DNA from: Chryseobacterium daecheongense
GTDB lineage: Bacteria; Bacteroidota; Bacteroidia; Flavobacteriales; Weeksellaceae
Reading direction: 5' to 3'
NCBI GenBank assembly: GCA_027920525.1
Contig: CP115858.1
Location: forward strand, 1,116,001 to 1,180,000
DNA length: 64,000 bases
Position numbers and translations under genes: made by a program
Notes under the pieces: generated by a model
What the model was told of the DNA's origin: nothing
The model's database searches: none
Seen by the model: the letters and a program-made list of their open reading frames with translations, nothing else
Shown here: in pieces, positions 26,504 to 34,455 of the stretch
Layout of the letters: the number at the start of each line of letters is the position of its first letter
How positions within the stretch are numbered: the first letter of the stretch is position 1

Positions 26504-27085
26504 ATGAAACGGAAATTTTCATTAATTATCTTATTATCATTATCATTAGCTGCCTTTGGTCAAAAAAAGGAAAGTGTAAGCATTAAGGAAAAAGCACTTA
26601 CCGAGCAGTTCAAAAATGATTATAAAAAGAAGACTTATAACAAATTTGAAGGAAAGATCGTTGTAAAAGATAATCAGATACAATTTGATGATAAAACCAT
26701 TTTCTATGATAAATCGGATAAACTAACAAGTTTAATTTTACGGGAAGGACTTATCTATCCGCAACTCCTGACCGATTATCAAATGGAAAAATTCATAGAG
26801 GAAAGTACCGACAAAACCCAGAAAAGATTTCTGCGTCTTCAGAAAAATCCCCGTGCCGGTTTCGATGTCAATAATGTAAAATTAAGCAATACCACAGAAC
26901 TAACGTTCCTCGAATCCAGCCCAAAGGCCAAAAGATTCAGAGTGACCTGCAAGGATAGTAAACTGGGCAATTTAATTCAATATCTTTTTGAACTGACGAA
27001 TAAAAATGCAGGTAAAGAAACTTCTATGGAAGAGTTTGTTAAAAATTCAACTTTGACCTACCTGCAGCAGCAGAGGCTAGATTAG
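26504..27085 (+). CDS. secreted protein of unknown function
   Basis: A 193-residue protein with a clear signal peptide (KRKFSLIILLSLSLAAFGQ, cut probably before or after the Gln). The mature part is Lys- and Asp-rich, starting KKESVSIKEKALTEQFKN, with no cysteines apart from one near residue 149. I recognise no family. It follows the Nudix gene by 134 bases and precedes two small membrane-protein genes on the same strand. Confidence 0.65.
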   Translation: MKRKFSLIILLSLSLAAFGQKKESVSIKEKALTEQFKNDYKKKTYNKFEGKIVVKDNQIQFDDKTIFYDKSDKLTSLILREGLIYPQLLTDYQMEKFIEESTDKTQKRFLRLQKNPRAGFDVNNVKLSNTTELTFLESSPKAKRFRVTCKDSKLGNLIQYLFELTNKNAGKETSMEEFVKNSTLTYLQQQRLD

Positions 27086-27111
27086 AAGATCTTTAATTAT
27101 AGCAGTGTCAG

Positions 27112-27414
27112 ATGATTTTAAAAATTTCAAGCATCAAACAGCTTAATGTAATTTTCTTATTATTTTCAATTTATCAGATAATTGCACTAGTGTCGCTTTT
27201 TGGATGCTACCCTTCAGATATATTTTACTGTCAATATTCTATTTATGGTTTGATGATAACATATCCCATTTCAGTTGTTAGCTTTATGATTAGATTTGCT
27301 GCTAGGGATTCAGAAATAATAGTCATTATTATTCAATCATTTATTTTTTTGATCTTTGCTTTGATTTACATATTGTTAAAACGTAAAATTCAACAATCCA
27401 GTAAGGCAAGATGA
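27112..27414 (+). CDS. small membrane protein of unknown function
   Basis: A 100-residue protein with three hydrophobic helices (about residues 8-27, 41-60 and 65-90) and a basic end (KRKIQQSSKAR). The gene looks AT-richer than its neighbours. No family is recognised. It starts 26 bases after the secreted protein gene. Because it is short and not conserved to my knowledge, I keep confidence moderate. Confidence 0.5.
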   Translation: MILKISSIKQLNVIFLLFSIYQIIALVSLFGCYPSDIFYCQYSIYGLMITYPISVVSFMIRFAARDSEIIVIIIQSFIFLIFALIYILLKRKIQQSSKAR

Positions 27415-27468
27415 CATTGCTCTTGAAAATTATTATGAGAAATTCACCATAGATTATAATCAACATAA

Positions 27469-28011
27469 ATGTTAAAAAAAACATCAACATCCCAAATAGT
27501 ATTTTTTAGTGTTTTTCTAATCATTTTCTTTGTACATAATTTTGTATTACAACCGATGATCAGAGAGACCTACTTATCTTCTGATCTCAAAAATTTTGAA
27601 GAAAGCTCCTGGAAATATACAGTGATTGTATTTTTCGCTCTTTTGTCCCTAATGTTTTTCTTAACAATTAAATCAAAAATAAAAGATCTTTCAAACTTAC
27701 CCATTGCTATTTTTGTTTTAGGGCTCAGTTGTTTCGCAGGATTACATCGTCCAATAAATGATCTTTTACTTTACATCAATATGAAAGTTGAGAAAGGAAG
27801 AAATTCAAAAGAATATAAAGTTGTTAATCATCAAGATTATAAGACCTTTTGGTTGAATGGTAAAACCTCAATACATGATAATAATGATTTGAATAAAGTA
27901 AATACATTCAGGCTGAAAAAAAAATTAAAACCCATTTTTGAAATGAATACCAATGATACAGTCCTTGTTCCATTGAGAAGGGGTCTGATCAATATTGATT
28001 ATCTTTATTAA
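27469..28011 (+). CDS. membrane protein of unknown function
   Basis: A 180-residue protein with three membrane helices: near the N terminus (IVFFSVFLIIFFVHNFVL), around residues 50-66 (VIVFFALLSLMFFLTI), and around 79-94 (IAIFVLGLSCFAGL). About 85 hydrophilic residues follow, ending VPLRRGLINIDYLY. Topology suggests a small sensor or accessory protein, but I recognise no family. It follows the previous membrane gene by 54 bases. Confidence 0.55.
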   Translation: MLKKTSTSQIVFFSVFLIIFFVHNFVLQPMIRETYLSSDLKNFEESSWKYTVIVFFALLSLMFFLTIKSKIKDLSNLPIAIFVLGLSCFAGLHRPINDLLLYINMKVEKGRNSKEYKVVNHQDYKTFWLNGKTSIHDNNDLNKVNTFRLKKKLKPIFEMNTNDTVLVPLRRGLINIDYLY

Positions 28012-28063
28012 TATTTCAAACACAGCATAAAAAATATGCAGTGTTTACATTAAAAACAAAACC

Positions 28064-28444
28064 ATGGAAATTCAAAACATTGATCATATCGTTCTAACGG
28101 TAGCTGATATCGAAAAAACCATCTCTTTTTATACAGACATCCTTGGATTTGAAGCGGTCTCATTCGGAGATAACCGGAAAGCGCTTGCTTTTGGAAACCA
28201 AAAAATCAACCTGCATCAGAAAGGCAATGAATTTGAGCCAAAGGCACTACATGCTACTCCCGGTTCTGCAGATCTGTGCTTTATTGCCACAACAGATGTA
28301 CATGATATTTTAAAAGAACTTAAAGAAAAAAACATCGAAATCATCGAGGGTATTGTTATCAGAACCGGAGCAACAGGCAAAATAAGGTCCGTCTACTTCC
28401 GGGATCCTGATCAGAACCTGATTGAAGTGAGTAATTATATTTAA
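28064..28444 (+). CDS. VOC family protein (glyoxalase/bleomycin-resistance fold)
   Basis: A 126-residue protein with two beta-alpha-beta-beta-beta repeats. The first starts IDHIVLTVADIEKTISFYTD (metal-binding His in IDH) and the second ends YFRDPDQNLIEVSNYI (metal-binding Glu in LIEV). NQKINLHQKG supplies the central His. Its fold mates include glyoxalase I, extradiol dioxygenases and drug-binding proteins; the substrate cannot be assigned. It is followed 13 bases later by a Crp-like regulator, likely in one transcript. Confidence 0.9.
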   Translation: MEIQNIDHIVLTVADIEKTISFYTDILGFEAVSFGDNRKALAFGNQKINLHQKGNEFEPKALHATPGSADLCFIATTDVHDILKELKEKNIEIIEGIVIRTGATGKIRSVYFRDPDQNLIEVSNYI

Positions 28445-28457
28445 AATCTTCTTGAGC

Positions 28458-28991
28458 ATGTCCCCAGATAAAAACGCCTTGGCTAAAATCCTTAGTAATT
28501 TCGAACAGGAAGAATTACCCAACAAAACCTTGCTAACGGAAGAAGGTAAGATGGCGCGTAAATTTTACTATCTCAAAAAAGGAGTTGCCAGAGGTTGGCT
28601 TAATAATGACGGTAAGGAAATTACATTTCAGTTTTTGTTTGAAGGAAACTTTATTTCGTCTTGGGAAAGTCTGTTTTATAATTCTCCAAGTATTTATAAT
28701 ATCGAAACGATAGAACCCTGTACTGTATATAGCACTTCTATTGAGGATTTCAGACAAATAATTGAAAATAATCCGGACAGCAAGGAACTTTATTACAGCT
28801 ATCTACAGGAACGCTTACTTAAATATCAGAAGCTCTTTATTTCCCGTATAAAAGATTCTGCAGAGGAAAGATATAATGAGCTTATAAAGCAATCCCCCGA
28901 GATTTTCCGCCGGGTTCCTCAGTATTATATTGCATCTTATCTTGGTATCACTTCTGTATCATTAAGCAGGATCAGAGGAAAAAAAATCTAG
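28458..28991 (+). CDS. Crp/Fnr family transcriptional regulator
   Basis: A 177-residue regulator counted from ATG 28458; a TTG two codons earlier is also in frame. The N-terminal cyclic-nucleotide-binding-like domain includes KFYYLKKGVARGWLNNDGKE, and the short C-terminal helix-turn-helix is VPQYYIASYLGITSVSLSRI. It is a second copy of the same regulator class as the gene at 24793 but only distantly similar. Coupled with the VOC gene, it may control it. Confidence 0.87.
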   Translation: MSPDKNALAKILSNFEQEELPNKTLLTEEGKMARKFYYLKKGVARGWLNNDGKEITFQFLFEGNFISSWESLFYNSPSIYNIETIEPCTVYSTSIEDFRQIIENNPDSKELYYSYLQERLLKYQKLFISRIKDSAEERYNELIKQSPEIFRRVPQYYIASYLGITSVSLSRIRGKKI

Positions 28992-29004
28992 TAAGAGATC
29001 TGCT

Positions 29005-29466
29005 CTATATAGTAACTCCATGGTTATTCTTCACTTCTGCCATTACAAAAGTACTGTGTGTGCTTCCTATCGAGTCGACGGAACCTAATTTATTAAATAC
29101 AAAATCCTGGTAGTGTTTCATATCGCGTACCTGAACTTTGAGAAGGAAATCAAAATCGCCCGAAATATTATAGCATTCCGCCACTTCGTCTATCAGTGTA
29201 ATTTCCTGTACAAACTCATTTCCCACAGACCTGTCGTGGATCTTTAATTTAACCTGACAGAAAACTGTAAAACCACGATTCAGTTTCTCAGCTTCCAGGA
29301 CAGCCGCATAATGTTTGATATAACCCTCCTGCTCCAACCTTTTAACACGCTCAAAAACAGGAGATGGAGAAAGATTAATTTCCTTTGCCAATTCTTTAAC
29401 GGTCAATTTTGCATTTTTTTGAAGGATTCTCAACAATTGAAGGTCTTTATCGTCTAGTCTTTCCAC
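29005..29466 (-). CDS. Lrp/AsnC family transcriptional regulator
   Basis: A 153-residue feast/famine regulator. The N-terminal helix-turn-helix is LTVKELAKEINLSPSPVFERVKRL, and the C-terminal RAM (ligand-sensing) domain includes YNISGDFDFLLKVQVRD. The start codon is GTG at 29466. It faces the end of the Crp-like gene and is divergent from metE, which makes amino-acid (possibly methionine) control of the region plausible but unproven. Confidence 0.92.
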   Translation of the reverse strand: MERLDDKDLQLLRILQKNAKLTVKELAKEINLSPSPVFERVKRLEQEGYIKHYAAVLEAEKLNRGFTVFCQVKLKIHDRSVGNEFVQEITLIDEVAECYNISGDFDFLLKVQVRDMKHYQDFVFNKLGSVDSIGSTHSTFVMAEVKNNHGVTI

Positions 29467-29497
29467 AGGATAATATTCTTTTTTCGATTTATATTTT

Positions 29498-29525
29498 CAA
29501 ATTTACAGAATAAATAACTCACAAA
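29498..29525 (-). promoter_or_regulatory. candidate promoter of the Lrp gene
   Basis: On the minus strand, TTTG (29525-29522), 16 bases, then TAAATTTG (29505-29498). The -7 element is perfect; the spacing is shorter than the usual 19. The leader would be about 27 bases to the GTG start. Confidence 0.45.
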
Positions 29526-29629
29526 TTCAATTCAAACAAAATAATATCCTTAATTTTTACATTTACACCAATTAAACATCTTAAATTAATACCTTTACAA
29601 CCTATTTTGTTCTTTAACATACTTCATCA

Positions 29630-29800
29630 AACGGAAAAGGTTTTACTTAAGGTAGATTAATAGGGAATCGTGTGGAAATCACGAGCTGTCGCGCAACTGT
29701 AAGTAACACAACAGAGGTTTTTGTCCCTGAATATCCACTGCCACAAGCGGGAAGGATGACAAAAACTGTTACAAGTCAGGAGACCTGCCTGTTCCGAATT
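29630..29800 (+). promoter_or_regulatory. cobalamin riboswitch upstream of metE
   Basis: The aptamer core is readable in order: TAGGGAATCGTGTGGAAATC near 29671, GCAACTGTAAG near 29713, the CCACTGCCACAAGCGGGAAGG segment near 29739 and the B12 box AAGTCAGGAGACCTGCC (29774-29790). It lies about 270 bases upstream of metE. Cobalamin binding is expected to lower expression of the B12-independent methionine synthase. The expression platform between 29800 and 30065 was not resolved, and the 5' boundary is approximate. Confidence 0.9.
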
Positions 29801-30065
29801 GACAATGCTTTCGCGGTCTGAAGCTTTTGGTCATACAGATGATACTTTTGAACGTATTGGATTGGGTTTGAAACTCAGAATTTATTTGAGTTTAAACGTA
29901 ATGTTTTTTATGAAAATTAATTTCAGGTTACCAAACAACCTATCCCTCACTGGAAAAATTACGTCTATATTGTATCTTCTCTATTGCTAAAAACTATTTC
30001 CCGATTGCGTTATGAAGCATTATAAGAACTTTTAAAACCAAAATTTAATTAAAAGTTTAAAGAAA

Positions 30066-32375
30066 ATGCAAACACACATCCTTGGCTATCCGCGAATCGG
30101 TAGCAACAGAGAACTTAAAAAAGCCTGCGAACTATATTGGGCAGGTAAAACATCGTTACAGGAACTTTTAGAGGCAGGAAAAAAGATCAGAAAGCAAAAC
30201 TGGGAACTACAACAAGAAGCCGGAATTGATCTGATTCCATCCAATGACTTTTCTTTTTATGATCAGGTATTGGACATGACACTATCCGTTGGAGCTATTC
30301 CTTCCCGTTATCAGGATATTACACCAAATGAGCTAGATCTTTACTTTGCTATGGCCAGAGGCTATCAGAAAGACGAGCACGATATTACAGCCATGGAAAT
30401 GACAAAATGGTTTGATACCAATTATCATTATATCGTTCCAGAATTCCAAAAAGATCAGCAATTCAAATTATTCTCCAATAAAATCGTCAATGAGTTTATT
30501 GAAGCGAAGGAAGCAGGAATTCATACAAAGCCTATTATCCTTGGATTGGTAACCTATTTATTATTAGGAAAAGAAAAAGAAGAAGGTTTTGATAAATTGG
30601 ATTTAGCACAAAATCTGCTTCCGGTTTACGTCGAGATCTTAAAAGAGCTTGAAAAAAACGGAGCAGAATGGATCCAGCTGGATGAGCCGTTTTTAGCACT
30701 AGACCTTGATCAGAAAGCAAAAGAAGTTTACCAGAACATTTATGCTGAAATTGCCAAACAGTTTCCGAACCTTAAATTCATTGTGACCACCTATTTTGAT
30801 GGGTTAAAAGATAACCTTTCATTGGCCACTACTCTACCTGTTGATGCACTACACATTGATCTGGTAAGAGCCCCGGAACAATTGGATGAGGTCATCAATG
30901 CAATTCCTGAAACATTAATCCTCTCATTAGGAGTCGTAGACGGAAGAAATATCTGGAAAAACGATTTCAATCAGTCTCTGGTTTTCATCAAAAAAGCTAT
31001 TGCAGCATTAGGTTCTGAAAGAGTTTTCATTGCACCGTCATGTTCATTACTTCATTCTCCTTTCGATCTTGACCTGGAGAAAAATGAAAATATACTATTT
31101 CCGGAGATCAAACAATGGATGGCTTTTGCTAAGCAAAAAGTTTATGAAATTGTTACCTTAAAAAAATTAGCTTCAGAAAACCCGGATTACAACACTTTAC
31201 AGGAATTAGCTGAAAATAAAAAAGCTATTGAAAACCGAAAAGTTTCAACACTAATTCATAATCAGGATGTGAAAAACCGTGTTGCTGTAACTACAGAAAG
31301 TGACGCACAGAGAAACAGTCCTTTTAATGTGAGAAAAGAAGCACAGCAGAACGCATTGGAGCTTCCTTTATTTCCGACAACAACAATTGGGTCTTTTCCT
31401 CAAACCAAAGAAGTAAGAAGCTGGAGAGCTCAATTCAAGAAAGGAGACCTGACTGCCCAAAAATATGATCAGCTGCTTAAAGAAGAAACACAGAGAACCA
31501 TCCAATGGCAAGAGGAAATCGGAATTGATGTATTGGTACATGGAGAATTTGAACGCAACGATATGGTCGAGTATTTTGGGGAACAGCTCGCAGGATTTGC
31601 ATTTACTCAAAACGGATGGGTTCAAAGCTACGGAAGCCGTTGTGTAAAACCACCGGTTATTTATGGAGACGTTCACAGGCCTCAGCCAATGACGGTTTAT
31701 TGGTCTCAATATGCCCAGTCATTAACTCAAAAATGGGTAAAAGGAATGTTGACCGGCCCTGTAACCATTCTTCAATGGTCATTTGTACGTGATGATCAGC
31801 CTCGTTCTACCACCTGTAAGCAGATTGCTTTGGCAATCCGTGATGAAGTAAACGATCTTGAAAAAGCAGGAATCAGAATTATCCAGATCGATGAACCAGC
31901 TATCAGAGAAGGTCTTCCTTTGCGTAAGGCAGAATGGCAAAATTACCTTCAATGGGCTGTAGAAGCTTTCAGAATTTCTGCAAGTGGTGTTGAGGATGCT
32001 ACACAAATCCACACGCATATGTGTTATTCCGAGTTTAATGACATTATCCACAATATCGCCGATATGGATGCCGATGTCATCACGATAGAATGCTCAAGAA
32101 GCCAAATGGAGTTATTAAATGCTTTCGCAGACTTTAAATATCCAAACGAGATCGGCCCAGGAGTGTATGACATTCACTCTCCAAGAGTTCCATCAAAAGA
32201 GGAAATGGTTGCATTGCTGAAAAAAGCACAAGCCGTAATCCCGGCAGAACAGCTTTGGGTAAATCCAGATTGCGGATTGAAAACCCGTCATTGGGAAGAA
32301 ACAGAAAAAGCACTGATCGCAATGGTAGCAGCTTCGAAAGAAGTGGCTGCAGCTTATTCGACTGAGAAAGTTTAG
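30066..32375 (+). CDS. metE: cobalamin-independent methionine synthase
   Basis: A 769-residue enzyme that transfers the methyl group of 5-methyltetrahydrofolate (polyglutamate) to homocysteine. The N-terminal half starts HILGYPRIGSNRELKKA, the MetE hallmark. The C-terminal barrel begins LPLFPTTTIGSFPQT and carries the zinc ligands in HTHMCYSEF (His and Cys), the EIGPGVYDIHSPRVPS loop and NPDCGLKTR (Cys). Length matches family size. It is controlled by the upstream cobalamin riboswitch and ended by a hairpin at 32411. Its presence together with a B12 riboswitch suggests the cell also has or imports B12 for a second synthase. Confidence 0.98.
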   Translation: MQTHILGYPRIGSNRELKKACELYWAGKTSLQELLEAGKKIRKQNWELQQEAGIDLIPSNDFSFYDQVLDMTLSVGAIPSRYQDITPNELDLYFAMARGYQKDEHDITAMEMTKWFDTNYHYIVPEFQKDQQFKLFSNKIVNEFIEAKEAGIHTKPIILGLVTYLLLGKEKEEGFDKLDLAQNLLPVYVEILKELEKNGAEWIQLDEPFLALDLDQKAKEVYQNIYAEIAKQFPNLKFIVTTYFDGLKDNLSLATTLPVDALHIDLVRAPEQLDEVINAIPETLILSLGVVDGRNIWKNDFNQSLVFIKKAIAALGSERVFIAPSCSLLHSPFDLDLEKNENILFPEIKQWMAFAKQKVYEIVTLKKLASENPDYNTLQELAENKKAIENRKVSTLIHNQDVKNRVAVTTESDAQRNSPFNVRKEAQQNALELPLFPTTTIGSFPQTKEVRSWRAQFKKGDLTAQKYDQLLKEETQRTIQWQEEIGIDVLVHGEFERNDMVEYFGEQLAGFAFTQNGWVQSYGSRCVKPPVIYGDVHRPQPMTVYWSQYAQSLTQKWVKGMLTGPVTILQWSFVRDDQPRSTTCKQIALAIRDEVNDLEKAGIRIIQIDEPAIREGLPLRKAEWQNYLQWAVEAFRISASGVEDATQIHTHMCYSEFNDIIHNIADMDADVITIECSRSQMELLNAFADFKYPNEIGPGVYDIHSPRVPSKEEMVALLKKAQAVIPAEQLWVNPDCGLKTRHWEETEKALIAMVAASKEVAAAYSTEKV

Positions 32376-32410
32376 TTAGAAGCTGATTATTATTTTTTTT
32401 ATGTTGCAAG

Positions 32411-32436
32411 GCAGAAGTGTAAGCTTCTGCTTTTTT
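32411..32436 (+). terminator. terminator after metE
   Basis: Stem GCAGAAG (32411-32417) and CTTCTGC (32424-32430) with a 6-base loop, followed by six T. It lies 36 bases after the metE stop. Confidence 0.82.
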
Positions 32437-32521
32437 GTTTATTTTAAAGGTAATAAATAAAATTAAATTCTTATTATTTGGAATAAATTTTTAAAAAGTT
32501 TAGATTAGACTTAAAAAATTA

Positions 32522-33535
32522 ATGATTGAACATTTTAATGAAATATGTGAATTTCGCCAAAAAAATCCTATAGTAAAGGGAAAAGTCATTAAAACTGACG
32601 ACCCAATTTTAGTGAATGTTAAAAGTTCTCTTAAAAACCTTAAAAAAGAATTAGAAAGTAAATATAAAATTTTTAATGGTATCAATCTTTCCATAGAGGT
32701 TTCCAAAGGAGCAGCTAACTTCCCACATGTAACACATATCTGTATTTTACCCCCTAATCAAAAAGTATCAAATGGTATTTATGTAGCAATATGTTTTGAT
32801 AAAGCAGGTAAAGGAGCTGTTGTAGGATGTTTAGAATCTAAAACAAATCCAAAAGGATTAAATGTAAAGCTTAGAAAAAAAGGAAAAATAGCCCCTAAAA
32901 TTGATGTTGACGGAGGCGGACAAAATACCAAATATAACAATGTTTTCGAAAACCCTAAAGAGTTTTATTATAAACTAGAAAATAATTATGAGTTAGAAGA
33001 CCATATAAGTAGATCACTAAGTATTTGCCTTTATAATTTATCGTTAATAGAAGATTCTAGCTATTTACAGGCTAATGATTATTTAATGTCATCTATTAAT
33101 CAAAAAGAAATTGAGCACTTTAATTTCAAAACTATAAAAGATGACAGAAAAAAAATTGCTGTTTATATTCATTTAAGAAGGGGACAAAAAAATTTCAGAA
33201 ATAAACTTATTGAAACATATAATAAAAAATGTGCAGTAACTGGATGCGAAATTATTGAAATGTTAGAAGCTGCACATATATATCCTTATAAAGGCTCTAA
33301 CACTAATAAAATACAAAATGGTCTCTTATTGCGTTCAGATATCCATACTTTATTTGATTTAGGGTTAATAAGTATAAACCCTGAAAACTATACTATTGAA
33401 GTAAGTCACAAAGTTTTTAAAGATAATTATTACTCAAATCTAAAAGGTAGTAAAATATATTTACCAAAAAGAAATGAAAGTTATCCCGACAAAAATTCTC
33501 TTAAAAATCATTTCGAAAATATCTTCATTAAGTAA
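32522..33535 (+). CDS. HNH endonuclease with MrcB-type N-terminal region
   Basis: A 337-residue protein. The first 190 residues resemble DUF3578/MrcB-like N-terminal domains of type IV restriction systems (WNFPHVTHICILPP-like region at 60-80, then GGGQNTKYNN), a moderate match made by eye. The last 110 residues are an HNH_2-type nuclease: AAHIYPYKGSN near residue 250 followed by NGLLLRSDIHTLFDLG. The gene is much AT-richer than its neighbours, stands alone between metE and the KTSC gene, and is flanked by AT-rich spacer. These are signs of acquisition. A stand-alone restriction enzyme against modified or phage DNA is the favoured role. Confidence 0.75.
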   Translation: MIEHFNEICEFRQKNPIVKGKVIKTDDPILVNVKSSLKNLKKELESKYKIFNGINLSIEVSKGAANFPHVTHICILPPNQKVSNGIYVAICFDKAGKGAVVGCLESKTNPKGLNVKLRKKGKIAPKIDVDGGGQNTKYNNVFENPKEFYYKLENNYELEDHISRSLSICLYNLSLIEDSSYLQANDYLMSSINQKEIEHFNFKTIKDDRKKIAVYIHLRRGQKNFRNKLIETYNKKCAVTGCEIIEMLEAAHIYPYKGSNTNKIQNGLLLRSDIHTLFDLGLISINPENYTIEVSHKVFKDNYYSNLKGSKIYLPKRNESYPDKNSLKNHFENIFIK

Positions 33536-33853
33536 AAGCAAAATAATAATACCTACAGAGGAATAAAAAAACTTCTCAGAAATTTATATATAGAAGAATC
33601 AAATCCTAAATAATGTTGCATAAATATGTCTAAAATACTTTCAAAAATTATTGACTTTTCTGGTATTTTATAATACCGAAATAAACTTCAAATAAATTAA
33701 TAATGAATAAGTTATGATTTTCTGGAATTAATTACCTAATTTTGCACCCCGAAAAAAGGATCATATAACGGAATATAAAATAGTATTGTACGAATTCATA
33801 CTTATGGATATAACAATTACATAGAATCCTTAAAATCAATAAAATATATAAAT
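33536..33853 (+). other. 318-base AT-rich spacer
   Basis: No gene is visible. It holds a small inverted repeat, GGTATT/AATACC (33662-33677), and a promoter-like TAATTTTG at 33737-33744 that probably serves the downstream J-domain gene. The composition continues that of the HNH gene, so the AT-rich inserted segment may extend to about 33700. Confidence 0.5.
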
Positions 33854-34300
33854 ATGAAAAGAGTTGGTGAACATAGAAAGCTTCTTGGGGTAGATAAAAC
33901 AGTAACATTACAGGAGTTAAAAACCATTTACAGAAATACGATGAAAGATTCTCATCCTGATAAATTCATCAACGATGAAGCCGGGAAACTGGAAGCTGAA
34001 GAAAAAAGCAAATCTGTGATTGAAGCTTACCATTTTTTGGTGAGCATTAACCCTGAAACACAGGAAAAGTATAAGGAGGAATATGTAGAAACAACTACAA
34101 AATCTAATATTCACGATTTCTATTTTGAAAAACAGGTTCTGAAGATCCAGCATTTAAACGGAATGATGTATGAATACCTGGGAGTACCAAGAAACACCTA
34201 TATCAAAATGGTAAATGCTGATTCACCAAGCCGTTTTGCAAGAAGACACATTTACGGAAACTTCATCTACAGAAAGTCAGGTGAAGCCATGGCAGATTAA
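33854..34300 (+). CDS. J-domain and KTSC domain protein
   Basis: A 148-residue protein. Residues 6-66 form a DnaJ-like J domain with the HPD tripeptide at 34-36 (DSHPDKF), which would stimulate an Hsp70 ATPase. Residues 98-140 match the KTSC domain (MMYEYLGVPRNTYIKM, then SPSRFARRHIYGNF), a small domain found in nucleic-acid-related contexts. Together they suggest an adaptor that brings DnaK to an RNA or translation target, which is inference. A double hairpin region follows the gene. Confidence 0.85.
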   Translation: MKRVGEHRKLLGVDKTVTLQELKTIYRNTMKDSHPDKFINDEAGKLEAEEKSKSVIEAYHFLVSINPETQEKYKEEYVETTTKSNIHDFYFEKQVLKIQHLNGMMYEYLGVPRNTYIKMVNADSPSRFARRHIYGNFIYRKSGEAMAD

Positions 34301-34322
34301 TTTTTTGTATAAAATAAAAGGG

Positions 34323-34354
34323 AAGGCTTTCAGTTTATTCTGGAAGCCTTTTTT
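34323..34354 (+). terminator. terminator after the J-domain/KTSC gene
   Basis: Stem AAGGCTTTCAG (34323-34333) and CTGGAAGCCTT (34340-34350) with one G-T pair, followed by T. It lies 23 bases after the stop. Confidence 0.75.
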
Positions 34355-34404
34355 ATTGTGGAGAATAGAGTTTAAAATTTTGTTGGCAGCACAGGGAACA
34401 ATCA

Positions 34405-34434
34405 AAAAAGCGTATCAAAAATGATACGCTTTTT
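34405..34434. terminator. bidirectional terminator before the RND gene end
   Basis: A 13-bp perfect stem, AAAAAGCGTATCA and TGATACGCTTTTT, with a 4-base loop. It serves the RND efflux operon on the minus strand and catches readthrough from the plus strand. Confidence 0.85.
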
Positions 34435-34455
34435 CGGTTAATTAAGGTTGTTATT

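Noticed and set aside
29799..29990. Small open frame (63 codons) directly after the B12 box in the metE leader
   Set aside because: It begins with TTG or an inner ATG without a ribosome site, lies in the riboswitch expression platform and has no protein-like composition. A leader peptide cannot be excluded but is not supported.
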